The notes beneath the pieces are model-generated. The model did no database searches and was not told the DNA's origin. It saw nothing but the letters and a program-made list of their open reading frames with translations. From CAYVCG01 sp964449985 (GTDB lineage Bacteria; Bacillota; Clostridia; Lachnospirales; WRAX01), in NCBI GenBank assembly GCA_964449985.1, contig CAYVCG010000020.1, positions 1 through 31,291 of the forward strand: a stretch of DNA of 31,291 nucleotides. Direction: 5' to 3'. Shown here in pieces: positions 7,544-16,414 of this stretch; position 1 is the stretch's first letter; each line of letters starts with the position of its first letter. The translations under genes were made by a program, and so were the position numbers.

Positions 7544-8619
7544 TGAAAATTGGTATAGCAACCGTTCACGACTCTTCGAATTTTGGCTCTTTTCTACAAG
7601 CCTTTGCATTGCAGGAAACGTTGCAAAAGTTAGGGCATGATGTATATTTTTTGCAGACTCGCAGTAAAAGCTATGTAAAGAAGATGTATCGTGTACCCAG
7701 AAAATTATTGCTTGAAAATCCGATACATTATATAAAGGAATCGCTATACAGGAGCAAAAAAAGAAGAGCATTTTTAACCGATCAATCTTGCTTTAAAGAA
7801 ATCAGCCTTGACAAGGCTGATACTATGGATCTTATCATTCTCGGCAGTGATGAGATATGGAATGTGAACGTTCCTGTGTTTACATTTCCCGTTTTTTACG
7901 GCATCAATATGAAATCGCCAGTAATTACATATGCCGTTAGCGCTGGAAATGCAAAATATAAGGATTTTATCGCCCGTCAAACGATTATTGAAGCAATAAA
8001 GCAGTTGAAATGCATTCTGGTGCGCGATAATAATACTGCACAAATATGTAAAGCCCTAACCGGTGTGTTGCCGGAAATTGTCTGCGATCCGACGTTTTTG
8101 TTGGATTCTCATGATTTTCTTCATCAACGCGGAAAGGCCTTGAAAATGTCGGGCGAGTATATTGCAGTATACGCATACGAATATGCGATTGGTGATCAAT
8201 TGCGGGATACGATTGTGCGTTTTGCAAGAGAAAATGGCCTAAATATCGCTGCAGTTGGGTTTTATCATAAATGGGCAGACGAAAATATTCTTTGCGGGCC
8301 TCTTGATTTTTTGAATGTTTTATCGGGTGCAAAATATGTCGTCACAACCACTTTTCATGGGACTGTTTTTTCGATACTTGGCCACAAAAAATTTATTACC
8401 GTTCCTTATAGCTTAAAGACGAGGGATATTCTAGAATCTCTTGGATTGGATGGGCGCATTGTTTCAAGCAATGTTTCCTATTCAGTTTTTAGCGATATTC
8501 TTAGCGATGCAGAAAATATAAACTATAATGTTGTTGACGAAAAAATAAGCAATTGGAGAAAGCATTCTATGTCTTTATTGGAAACATCGATAGAAGTTCA
8601 CAGTGTTGATAAGCGTTAA
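7543..8619 (+). CDS. Polysaccharide pyruvyl transferase family protein (1)
   Basis: A 358-aa protein of the pyruvyltransferase family (CsaB/WcaK-like), which uses phosphoenolpyruvate to form pyruvate ketals on sugars and so gives the polymer negative charge. Family signatures are the N-terminal MKIGIATVHDSSNFGSFLQA, LILGSDEIWN near residue 100, CDPTFLL near 180 and TTTFHGTVFSI near 270, arranged as two Rossmann-like lobes. Its ATG overlaps the stop of the flippase gene by one base, and AAAAGGA lies upstream, so the two are translationally linked. No signal peptide or membrane segment is present, so it acts on the cytoplasmic lipid-linked intermediate. The acceptor sugar is unknown. Confidence 0.88.
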   Translation: MKIGIATVHDSSNFGSFLQAFALQETLQKLGHDVYFLQTRSKSYVKKMYRVPRKLLLENPIHYIKESLYRSKKRRAFLTDQSCFKEISLDKADTMDLIILGSDEIWNVNVPVFTFPVFYGINMKSPVITYAVSAGNAKYKDFIARQTIIEAIKQLKCILVRDNNTAQICKALTGVLPEIVCDPTFLLDSHDFLHQRGKALKMSGEYIAVYAYEYAIGDQLRDTIVRFARENGLNIAAVGFYHKWADENILCGPLDFLNVLSGAKYVVTTTFHGTVFSILGHKKFITVPYSLKTRDILESLGLDGRIVSSNVSYSVFSDILSDAENINYNVVDEKISNWRKHSMSLLETSIEVHSVDKR

Positions 8620-8686
8620 TATTAAATAACGTTATGTATACGCTGTGTAAAACAATTCTAAATTTTTGAAGCATGAGGTATTATTG

Positions 8687-9853
8687 ATGAAGATATGTAT
8701 AATGACAATGCAACGAATAATAAATTATGGATCATTTTTGCAAGCTTATGGACTAAAGAAGACCATCGAGGGCTTGGGGCATGATGTCTCGTTTGTAGAT
8801 TTTCATATCGAACCATGCCGCACCGCGCCTAAAGCAAAGCGGATGATATTCAAACTGATTTTATCCTGCATCAAAAAAGCTATTTTGTTTGTATATAGTA
8901 TTGTTTTTTATCGTCGTCATAAGAGACGGATAGCTGAGAGAAGCAACGCTTATGATGAATTTGCTGATGTTATTAAAAAAGCCAATGAGGAATTTCTTGG
9001 TATTCCTGCTGAGCCATGCTATTTAACGGAAGCGGATGTTTTAATAATCGGCAGTGACGAGGTTTTCAACTGTTTAAATAGCGACACCCTAGTTGGATAT
9101 TCATTAGAGCTTTTTGGGCAAAATCACAGAGCAAAAAAGCTAATAAGTTATGCAGCCTCGTTTGGAAATACTACTTATGACAAGCTATGCCTTTATGGTG
9201 TCGATTCAGAGATATCAAATTTGTTAAAAAACTTTGATTTTATATCTGTCAGGGATAAAAACTCGGGGGATATAATAAATAAACTAATTAATCAACAACC
9301 TTATTATCATCTTGACCCGGTGTTAATATATCGGTTTCACGAAGAAGTTCGCCTACAAACGACTGTACCGCATGAAGATTATATTATTCTTTATGCATAT
9401 CCATATAGAATATCAAAAACCGAAGCAGCGGAAATTACCGCTTTTGCTCGTAAGCACGGTAAAAAAGTGGTTTCAATAGCCGGCTATCAGTCATTTTGCG
9501 ATGAAAATATTGTTTGCAGCCCGTTGGAAGTTCTGAATTACTTTAACCATGCCGATTTTGTTGTGACAGATACGTTTCATGGGTGTGTTTTATCCATAAA
9601 ATTTAATAAGTGTTTTGCTGCATTTGTTAGAAGTAGCGAAAATAATTCTTATGGCAATTCCGAAAAACTTGGGGACTTATTAAACCGTTTTTCGCTTCAA
9701 TCTCGTATTGTAAGGCATCCTTCTTTGTTAGATGAAATATTATCAAAAGAAATTGATTATAGCGAGCCCAATTCTATTGTTGAAAATGAGAAACAAAAAA
9801 GCCTTGAATATCTTCAAAATGCAATAAATAAAACAAGCAATGTCATAAACTGA
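8687..9853 (+). CDS. Polysaccharide pyruvyl transferase family protein (2)
   Basis: A 388-aa relative of the preceding gene product with the same layout: MKICIMTMQRIINYGSFLQAYGL at the start, LIIGSDEVFN, SYAASFGN, LDPVLIY and VTDTFHGCVLSIKF. The ATG at 8687 is chosen because GAGGT lies 7 nt upstream and it gives the family N-terminus; an upstream in-frame TTG at 8666 has no ribosome binding site. A basic segment near residues 55-85 forms an insertion. Together with the genes on either side it gives three pyruvyltransferase-type proteins in a row. Whether each modifies a different sugar is unknown. Confidence 0.87.
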   Translation: MKICIMTMQRIINYGSFLQAYGLKKTIEGLGHDVSFVDFHIEPCRTAPKAKRMIFKLILSCIKKAILFVYSIVFYRRHKRRIAERSNAYDEFADVIKKANEEFLGIPAEPCYLTEADVLIIGSDEVFNCLNSDTLVGYSLELFGQNHRAKKLISYAASFGNTTYDKLCLYGVDSEISNLLKNFDFISVRDKNSGDIINKLINQQPYYHLDPVLIYRFHEEVRLQTTVPHEDYIILYAYPYRISKTEAAEITAFARKHGKKVVSIAGYQSFCDENIVCSPLEVLNYFNHADFVVTDTFHGCVLSIKFNKCFAAFVRSSENNSYGNSEKLGDLLNRFSLQSRIVRHPSLLDEILSKEIDYSEPNSIVENEKQKSLEYLQNAINKTSNVIN

Positions 9854-9896
9854 TTTTAACAACAGACAATCTTTGATTGGAGTGCGATTATAAAAA

Positions 9897-10952
9897 ATGA
9901 TTATATGCATTAAAAAAATCATGGTATTGCTGTTGATTATTATACGAGCCATATTTTTTTGTATTATAATGAGGAAACGTTGTGTATTCTTGTTGCAAAC
10001 CCCAATGCATGGAAATCTTGGAGACCATGCTATAGCTGAAGCAGAAAAAAAGCTTATTCAAGATATACTTCCTGATAGAGTTTTTGTCGAACTACCAAGT
10101 AGTATAATTAAAAGAATGCCGCATTTTGTGCATTATATAGTTGGAAAAAACCCTGTTCTTATTCATGGAGGAGGGTTTCTAGGCGATTTGTGGCATAGAG
10201 AGAGCGATATTGTTGCAAACATTGTTTCCATGTTTCCGCAAAACAGGATCATTATATTCCCGCAAACTATGTATTATGACTATAATGAACAACGCAAAAG
10301 TTCATTCAAAAGAGACATTATGCTTTTTGGAAAGCATAAAGATATATGGATTTTCTTGCGTGAAAAAGTCAGTTATGAATTTTGTATCAAAACCTTTCCG
10401 GCAGTTCATGCTATGCTCGTTCCGGATATTGTGTTTTACTTAAACGGCATAACTGCCAAACCTTCATCACAAGGCATTTTGCTGTGCCTTAGGGATGATA
10501 GCGAAAAAGTGCTCTCTGATGACAACGAAAACGAGTTATACAACATATTGCATTCGCGTTTTCCACAGCAAAAGATTATTAGGACTGATACAATAGGCTC
10601 AAGCTTTATCTCACCTGGAAAAAGAGGGGATTTAGTAAATGAATTAATATCGGATTTTTCCAGAGCCAGGCTTGTTATTACGGATAGGCTCCACGGAATG
10701 ATTTTTTCTGCAATTTCGAAAACTCCGTGTATTGCTTTTGGCTCAGTAAGCCACAAGACAAAAGGCGTTTATGAGTGGCTAAAAAACTTTAACGGCATTA
10801 TTTATATTGATGATTTTTCAGATATTAATAGCGCTATTGATCAGCTGTTATGCGCCGAAAGCTATGATTTTAATCTTGAGGAATTGCGGCTTGAATTTAA
10901 ACCGCTTATTGAATTGTTGACGGATACATATAAAAGCTCTATAAATCAATAA
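9897..10952 (+). CDS. Polysaccharide pyruvyl transferase, EpsI/EpsO-like (3)
   Basis: A 351-aa protein of a different branch of the pyruvyltransferase family, resembling the EpsI/EpsO group of Bacillus EPS loci. The hallmark is LLQTPMHGNLGDHAIAEAE after residue 30, followed by LIHGGGFLGDLW, PQTMYYDY, VPDIVFYL and VITDRLHGMIFSAISK. The first 25 residues are very hydrophobic and could be a membrane anchor. The ribosome binding site (GGAG, 9879-9882) lies 14 nt from the ATG, which is long, so a start at an internal Met (9921 or later) that removes part of this segment remains possible. Confidence 0.85.
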   Translation: MIICIKKIMVLLLIIIRAIFFCIIMRKRCVFLLQTPMHGNLGDHAIAEAEKKLIQDILPDRVFVELPSSIIKRMPHFVHYIVGKNPVLIHGGGFLGDLWHRESDIVANIVSMFPQNRIIIFPQTMYYDYNEQRKSSFKRDIMLFGKHKDIWIFLREKVSYEFCIKTFPAVHAMLVPDIVFYLNGITAKPSSQGILLCLRDDSEKVLSDDNENELYNILHSRFPQQKIIRTDTIGSSFISPGKRGDLVNELISDFSRARLVITDRLHGMIFSAISKTPCIAFGSVSHKTKGVYEWLKNFNGIIYIDDFSDINSAIDQLLCAESYDFNLEELRLEFKPLIELLTDTYKSSINQ

Positions 10953-10956
10953 GAAA

Positions 10957-12009
10957 GTGAAAAATATTATGGATGTTTTCATATCAATTATTATTCCTGT
11001 ATATAAAGTTGAAAAATACCTACATAGATGTTTAGACAGTATTTTATCGCAAAGCTTCTCAGATATTGAGGTTATACTCATTGATGATGGCTCTCCGGAC
11101 AATTGTGGATCGATATGTGATCAATATGCTGATATGTATCCAGATAAAGTCCGTGTCATACATCAGGAAAATCGTGGATTAAGTGGGGCGAGAAATGCTG
11201 GTCTTAGTCATAGCCATGGAAAATATATATTCTTTGTTGACAGCGATGATACTATCGAAAGTGACGCTATACGCATTATTTTTGATGCGTTGGAGATGCA
11301 TGGTTTCCCCGATATGTTGATTTTTGATGGCAGGACTGTTAGCCAAAGAGGCAACGTTTTATCATCTCGTATTTGTGGTTCTTTATCGGGTTATCGGGTG
11401 CCTACTGGTATGGTCACTTCCCTTGAAAACAGCAAAGAGCTTTTGTTCGAGTTTCCTTCGGCATGGTCTCGTGTGACAAAAAGAGATATATTTATAAAAA
11501 ATAACATTAGCTTTCCCTTAGGCTTATGGTTTGAAGATATCGGTTGCACACCTATGTTGTTAAAGTGCTGTGAAAGCATTGTTTGCATTGATAAAACGCT
11601 TTATAATTATTTTCTTCATGAAGGATCTATCACTGCAAGCAGTTCCAGCGAACGCAGATGCAATGATGTAATTGCTGTGTTTGAAGTATTAATAAAATGG
11701 TTTAAAGAAAACAACTTGTTTGATGAATATTATTCACAGCTGGAATACATGGCTGTATCCGAATTATTTGTTGTGCAGACAGTGATGATTATATTGTCTG
11801 GCGGATCGTATAAATATTTGGACAAGCTTGTGCTATTTATGAAGCAAAATTTCAAAGGCTATTTAAAAAATCCATACATTAAGAAGATTGGAAAGAAAAA
11901 TCGTTTTAAAGTATTATTAATTTCCAAACGGTGTTACTTTGTAGTATCCGCTATCTTCATGCTTACTCGCCTGCGTAGAAGGATTATAAGTAAACCTAGG
12001 AGTAAATAA
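10957..12009 (+). CDS. GT2 family glycosyltransferase (EPS repeat unit), copy 1 of a tandem pair
   Basis: A GT-A fold inverting glycosyltransferase. The N-terminal 110 residues carry the family pattern SIIIPVYKVEKYLHRCLDSIL, IDDGSPDN (nucleotide binding), GLSGARNAGL and the DXD metal site VDSDD near residues 94-98. FEDIG near residue 190 supplies the ED motif expected for the catalytic base. Translation may begin at the GTG at 10957 or at ATG 10969; the latter has AAGAAAG upstream and keeps the whole domain. It starts 4 nt after the pyruvyltransferase stop. It is closely similar along its whole length to the next gene product. Donor and acceptor sugars cannot be read from sequence. Confidence 0.87.
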   Translation: MKNIMDVFISIIIPVYKVEKYLHRCLDSILSQSFSDIEVILIDDGSPDNCGSICDQYADMYPDKVRVIHQENRGLSGARNAGLSHSHGKYIFFVDSDDTIESDAIRIIFDALEMHGFPDMLIFDGRTVSQRGNVLSSRICGSLSGYRVPTGMVTSLENSKELLFEFPSAWSRVTKRDIFIKNNISFPLGLWFEDIGCTPMLLKCCESIVCIDKTLYNYFLHEGSITASSSSERRCNDVIAVFEVLIKWFKENNLFDEYYSQLEYMAVSELFVVQTVMIILSGGSYKYLDKLVLFMKQNFKGYLKNPYIKKIGKKNRFKVLLISKRCYFVVSAIFMLTRLRRRIISKPRSK

Positions 12010-12030
12010 ATATAGTTGGTGGTATGAACG

Positions 12031-13080
12031 ATGGCTCAGATTATTCCTTTGGAGACGCCATTTTTATCGGTGGTCATTCCTGTTTATAAAGTAGAAAAAT
12101 ATATACGCAAATGTATGGAGAGCATATTATTCCAAGGCTACGGCGATTATGAAATCATACTCGTTGATGACGGTTCGCCTGATAACTGTGGGATAATATG
12201 TGATGAATACGCCAAAATGTATTTGGATAAGGTCTTCGTAATACATCAAGAAAATTCCGGCTTGAGTGGAGCGAGGAATGCAGGGCTTCGACATAGCCGG
12301 GGGCAATACATATTTTTTGTGGATAGCGATGATACGATAGAAACAGATGCTTTAAAAATTATCGCTGAGGCGTTAAAGACTTACGATTATCCGGATATGT
12401 TGGTTTTTAACAGCAAATCTGTGGATGAGAGCGGCAATACGATGTTTTCCAGAATACCATCTTGTTTGGAGAAATACCGTGCGCCTGTCGGCAAGTTGAT
12501 GAATATTCATGAAGAAAAGGAATTGTTGCTTGAATATCATGGCGCATGGTGTAGAGTAACCAAAAAAAATGTGTTTACAAAAAACAACATTTTATTCCCG
12601 CAAAAACTGTGGTATGAAGATCTTGTTTCAACAGCAATGCTGTTGTCATGTTCATCGAGTATTGGCTATATTAATGATAGCTTATATATTTATCTTCACC
12701 GACAAGGCTCTATCATGAACACAATAAATGCGGAGCGCATGTGTGATGATATGATTGCGGTTATTAAATTGATAGTTGATTGGTTTTCTAAAAAAGGATT
12801 GTTTGATGAATTCTATACGCAGATAGAATATATCGCTCTCTATCAATTAATGCTGATTCAAGCATCAAAAATCGCTGTATTGCCGGACACAAATATACGA
12901 AAGCGTTTAAATAAACTCGTTGACTTCGTTATAAAAACATTTCCAAATTATAAACGAAATATCTATCTTAATAAGCGCAACAAGAAGGACTTATTTAAGA
13001 TATTTTTATTAGATTCAAAATGTTTTGGAATTCTAAGATTTGTTCTAAAACTAAACAATTTATTTAAGAGAGTTACATAG
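12031..13080 (+). CDS. GT2 family glycosyltransferase (EPS repeat unit), copy 2 of a tandem pair
   Basis: A 349-aa GT2 enzyme with SVVIPVYKVEKYIRKCMESIL, VDDGSPDNCG, GLSGARNAGL, DSDDTIETDA and the ED motif in LWYEDLVSTAMLL. Long stretches match the preceding protein in the C-terminal half as well (AWCRVTKKNVFTKNNI against AWSRVTKRDIFIKNNI), so the two arose by tandem duplication and have since diverged. Acceptor-binding regions differ more than the donor domain, consistent with adding related sugars at successive positions, which is inference. It lies 21 nt after the first copy in the same operon. Confidence 0.87.
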   Translation: MAQIIPLETPFLSVVIPVYKVEKYIRKCMESILFQGYGDYEIILVDDGSPDNCGIICDEYAKMYLDKVFVIHQENSGLSGARNAGLRHSRGQYIFFVDSDDTIETDALKIIAEALKTYDYPDMLVFNSKSVDESGNTMFSRIPSCLEKYRAPVGKLMNIHEEKELLLEYHGAWCRVTKKNVFTKNNILFPQKLWYEDLVSTAMLLSCSSSIGYINDSLYIYLHRQGSIMNTINAERMCDDMIAVIKLIVDWFSKKGLFDEFYTQIEYIALYQLMLIQASKIAVLPDTNIRKRLNKLVDFVIKTFPNYKRNIYLNKRNKKDLFKIFLLDSKCFGILRFVLKLNNLFKRVT

Positions 13081-13119
13081 CGCTCTTTTTTTAAAAATTG
13101 CAAATGGGGATGATATCTT

Positions 13120-14133
13120 TTGTCCGATAGTTTTAAGCCACAATCCGTAAACCATCTTGTATCTATTATCGTGCCTGTATATAATGTGGAAAAATATCTG
13201 CATAGATGTGTGGACAGTATTTTATCACAGGATTATGTCCATTTGGAGGTTATCCTCGTAAACGATGGTTCAACAGACAATAGCCCTATGATATGCGACG
13301 CTTATGCGCAAAGTGATGGCCGAATAAAAGTCATCCATAAGCCAAACGGTGGATTATCGGATGCTAGAAATACCGGCATTGATCATGCGACAGGTGAGTA
13401 TATCGCATTTGTCGATAGTGATGACTATGTAGATCGTACATATATAAACACCATGCTGCTAGCGGCTTTGGAAAATGAGGCAGACTTAGTTATGTGCAAT
13501 TTTGAATGTGTTTCTGATAACGGCGATAGCATTGCTTGGCAACCCGGTCGTAGTTTTCCTGCATTTTATGGAAAAGTTGCGTCTAATAGTGCTATGATAG
13601 CGTTCAGCGATCCTGTTGGCGGCGTATATGTTGTTTCTTGGAATAAGCTATATAAAAACAGTCTATTTAATAACGTTCGATTTCCCGTTGGCAAAATCCA
13701 TGAAGATCAATTTGTGATTCATCATCTGGTGGATCAATGCGATTTTATTTTCTGTGTTCCCGATAGATTATATTATTATGTGCAGCGGGAAAACAGTATT
13801 ATGGCTGGCGGATATTCGCGTAAGCATTTGGATGCTATGGGTGCTTTTTATGATAGAGCTCATTTTTATAAGAATAAAAGAGAATATAGGTTGATGAGCC
13901 TATCCTATAAACAATACTGCAACGAGTTGGCAAAATCGTATTATTTGATGGATATGTCCGATTCGTTAAACCGCGAGCAATGGGAGATATACCATAAATT
14001 AGCGAAAAAAGACTTAAAGGTTGTTTTTAAACATGCCTATTTAAATACCATCATGCGTTTTATCGCAGCAGTATACTGCCCAGCGCTATATTATAAAGTG
14101 CTGCAGAGACCATGGAGGAGACTTAGACAATGA
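13120..14133 (+). CDS. GT2 family glycosyltransferase, TTG start
   Basis: A 337-aa GT2 enzyme: SIIVPVYNVEKYLHRCVDSIL, VNDGSTDNS, GGLSDARNTGI, VDSDDYVD and HEDQFVIHHL (ED motif). The start is TTG at 13120, supported by GGGGA (13106-13110) 9 nt upstream and by the N-terminus falling just before the first beta strand; no nearby ATG fits. The C-terminal 100 residues are helical and basic and probably sit against the membrane. Its stop overlaps the next start in an ATGA arrangement, coupling it to the PssE-like subunit. Confidence 0.87.
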   Translation: MSDSFKPQSVNHLVSIIVPVYNVEKYLHRCVDSILSQDYVHLEVILVNDGSTDNSPMICDAYAQSDGRIKVIHKPNGGLSDARNTGIDHATGEYIAFVDSDDYVDRTYINTMLLAALENEADLVMCNFECVSDNGDSIAWQPGRSFPAFYGKVASNSAMIAFSDPVGGVYVVSWNKLYKNSLFNNVRFPVGKIHEDQFVIHHLVDQCDFIFCVPDRLYYYVQRENSIMAGGYSRKHLDAMGAFYDRAHFYKNKREYRLMSLSYKQYCNELAKSYYLMDMSDSLNREQWEIYHKLAKKDLKVVFKHAYLNTIMRFIAAVYCPALYYKVLQRPWRRLRQ

Positions 14134-14609
14134 TATTTGTTACCGTAGGAACGCAAAAATTCCAATTGAATAGATTAATCAGCCTTATTGATGGCTATGT
14201 GTCAGACGGTTTGATATCTGATCATGTTATAGCCCAAATTGGCAATTCGGACTATATACCGAAAAACATTGAATATAGCAGGTTTTTTGATAAGGAGCAG
14301 TTTACCGAAACCCTTTCTCAGGCAGACATTGTTATAACTCATAGCGGGGTGGGGATTATTATTTCTGCCCTTAAGCAACAAAAACCTGTAATTGTATTCC
14401 CACGTCTTTTAAAGTATAATGAACATGTGGATGATCATCAGACAGAAATCGCAAAAGCCTTTGAGAAAAAAGGATATGCATTATGTTGCGGAGAAACTGA
14501 TGATATGCTTGAATTCATCAAGCGCAGCCATAATCATCCGTTTGCAAGATACAGTCCTCAGGAAAGCAAGGTATATAGCATTGTCAGCTCATTTTTAAAC
14601 AATCTTTAG
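14130..14609 (+). CDS. PssE / Alg13-like glycosyltransferase catalytic subunit
   Basis: A 159-aa single-domain protein matching the C-terminal, UDP-sugar-binding half of GT28-type transferases: MIFVTVGTQKFQLNRLI at the start, then HSGVGIIISALKQQKPVIVFPRLLKYNEHVDDHQ, the donor-binding signature. In bacteria this family (PssE, EpsF, Cps14G type) works with a membrane-attached Alg14-like partner (PssD) to add the second sugar of the repeat unit. The partner is normally the adjacent gene, but here the only candidate lies 4 kb away on the opposite strand (18695-19153). GGAGGAG 9 nt before the ATG and an ATGA overlap with the previous gene give strong translational coupling. Confidence 0.88.
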   Translation: MIFVTVGTQKFQLNRLISLIDGYVSDGLISDHVIAQIGNSDYIPKNIEYSRFFDKEQFTETLSQADIVITHSGVGIIISALKQQKPVIVFPRLLKYNEHVDDHQTEIAKAFEKKGYALCCGETDDMLEFIKRSHNHPFARYSPQESKVYSIVSSFLNNL

Positions 14610-14656
14610 AGCTTGCTCATCGTAATAAATAAAGTATATATAGGTTGTGAGGAATT

Positions 14657-15789
14657 ATGAGAAAATTAATTGTATTACTTATATTAGTTGTTTTAGTCTG
14701 TTCATCTTCAACCGTTTCAAATTCTATTTTCGCCAATGAACGGAGCGCGGCTGAGTTTGTTAGTGATATGCGCTTGGGTTGGAACCTGGGAAATGCGCTG
14801 GACAGTACGGATTATAAAAAGCAGGGCATTAAATCAGCGCTTAATAATACGACGGCGGAAACCATGTATGAAACAATGTGGGGTAATCCCGTTACAACAC
14901 GTGAAATGATAGAAACCGTAGCAGAAGCCGGTTTTGGAGCCGTTCGTATACCGGTTACTTATTACGACCATATGGACGATAATTTTAATATCAGCCAGAG
15001 TTGGCTGGATCGCGTTGAAGAGATAGTAAATTATGTATTAGATAGTGGCATGTATTGTATAATTAATCTTCACCACGATGCAGGGAAGGGTACATGGCTA
15101 AAGGCCGACCCGGACAGAGCCGAAGAAATGCAGAATAATTTGGCCTATGTCTGGAAGCAGATTGCTGAACGTTTTTCTGATTATGATGAACGCCTGGTTT
15201 TTGAAAGCTTTAATGAAATATTGGATATCGATCAGCATTGGGAAAATGCAAATCCCGGTGCATACGAAGCGGTGAACAAGCTAAACCAAACATTCGTTGA
15301 TACCATCAGAAGCTCGGGCGGCAATAATACCAACCGTTTTCTTCTTCTGGCGACTTATGCAGCCGGAACTAAAGCGGATATTATCACTGCATTTAGTATT
15401 CCAAATGATACAGAGAATGACAAATTGATTATAAGTGTACATACATATATCCCATACCCATTTTCGCATCTTCGCAGTGATAATTCCGAAAATCAACAGG
15501 ATACAAAGGTAAATACATTCTATACTGTATTGGATCGTTTGAAATCAGCGTTTATAGATAACGGGATTCCTGTAGTTATTACTGAGTTTGGCGCTCAGAA
15601 TAAAAACAATGTCTCGGATAGAGAAGAATATGCCAAAGAATTTGTGACGACAGCTAAACAATATGGCATTACATGTTTTTGGTGGGATGATGGCGGAAGC
15701 TCAAAGCCGCCGGAAAAGGTCACGAATTTTGCATTGTTGGATCGGGCAGCAAATACATGGTTTTTCCCATCCATCGTAGAGGCTCTTGT
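14657..15789 (+). CDS. Secreted GH5 glycoside hydrolase (3' end in gap)
   Basis: An exported endoglucanase-like enzyme of glycoside hydrolase family 5. A signal peptide (MRKLIVLLILVVLVCSSS, cleavage near IFA) precedes the catalytic domain, which opens with LGWNLGNALD. The acid/base is Glu187 in FESFNEI and the nucleophile Glu310 in ITEFG; the substrate-site His pair is in NLHHD. The domain is essentially complete: it reaches FALLDRAANTWFFPSIVEALV, the usual GH5 C-terminus, just before the N run, so only a few residues may be missing. No carbohydrate-binding module or dockerin is visible before the gap. It is preceded by GAGGA. Within an EPS operon it could cut or release the polymer as BcsZ or PslG do elsewhere; plant-fibre degradation is an alternative. 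Confidence 0.88.
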
Positions 15790-15889
15790 NNNNNNNNNNN
15801 NNNNNNNNNNNNNNNNNNNNNNNNNNNNNNNNNNNNNNNNNNNNNNNNNNNNNNNNNNNNNNNNNNNNNNNNNNNNNNNNNNNNNNNNN
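15790..15889. other. Assembly gap between the two converging EPS gene sets
   Basis: A 100-base N placeholder. The flanks do not overlap. The left flank is the end of the GH5 gene (plus strand), the right flank the middle of the GT14-like gene (minus strand). The missing sequence must contain the last codons of the first, roughly the last third of the second, and any terminator between them, so it is probably several hundred bases. Confidence 0.8.
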
Positions 15890-16410
15890 GAAAACAAAGT
15901 CGGCAGGCTTTTAAGCAACATCTTTGTATAGTGCAAATACATTCTTGTTGCGCTATGCTTAGAAAGATAAAAATCATCATCCCTTTTATTAAATATCTTG
16001 TATTTGCGTGCATAATGCCAATCCCGTGTTCCTGCGATTTTGCAGGCTCGTATAAATTCAGTGCCATTTCGCTTAATAAAAAAATTTTTGATATAAAGAT
16101 TTGATTTTAGGGTATAATCAAGATTTTGCAATACTACAAAATAGTCGTAATTCCTCTCAGATTGCAATGCCTCTTTAAGCATTGTTATCGTCGCTTTTAT
16201 TGCATTGAAACCGCCCCAATAAACCTTTTGCCTGTTCTCGCAAATAAAAACCCTTGGGATTCCTTTAAGAGCATCTCTAAAAGGAGCATCATCGGTTTTA
16301 AGATCAATATGTATATACATATCAAAATCCTCATCCGCTGTCAGCCGCTTTGCAACCCTGGCGACTATTGCCGGATCGCAATGACACAAATTGAGAAACG
16401 CAATCCTCAT
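15890..16410 (-). CDS. GT14-like (core-2/I-branching) glycosyltransferase, C-terminus in gap
   Basis: The first 173 residues resemble the GT14 / beta-1,6-N-acetylglucosaminyltransferase family: MRIAFLNLCHCDPAIVARVAKRL, FDMYIHIDLKTD, VYWGGFNAIKATITMLKEAL and YDYFVVLQNLDYTLKSN, the last being the family's usual SGQDYPIKS region in a diverged form. Such proteins add branches in bacterial EPS loci. The coding sequence runs straight into the N run, where about 100 or more residues should lie. Its ATG is only 4 nt after the stop of the upstream GT2 gene, so they share a transcript; it is the last gene of the minus-strand EPS set that can be seen. Confidence 0.8.
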
Positions 16411-16414
16411 AAGG

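Noticed and set aside
14613..14640. TTGCTC-N16-TATATA before the GH5 gene
   Set aside because: Only a partial -35 match and a start site almost on top of the ribosome binding site.
15720..16104. Open frames spanning the N run at 15790-15889
   Set aside because: They exist only because N codons are not stops, and they lie antisense or out of frame to the GH5 and GT14-like genes.
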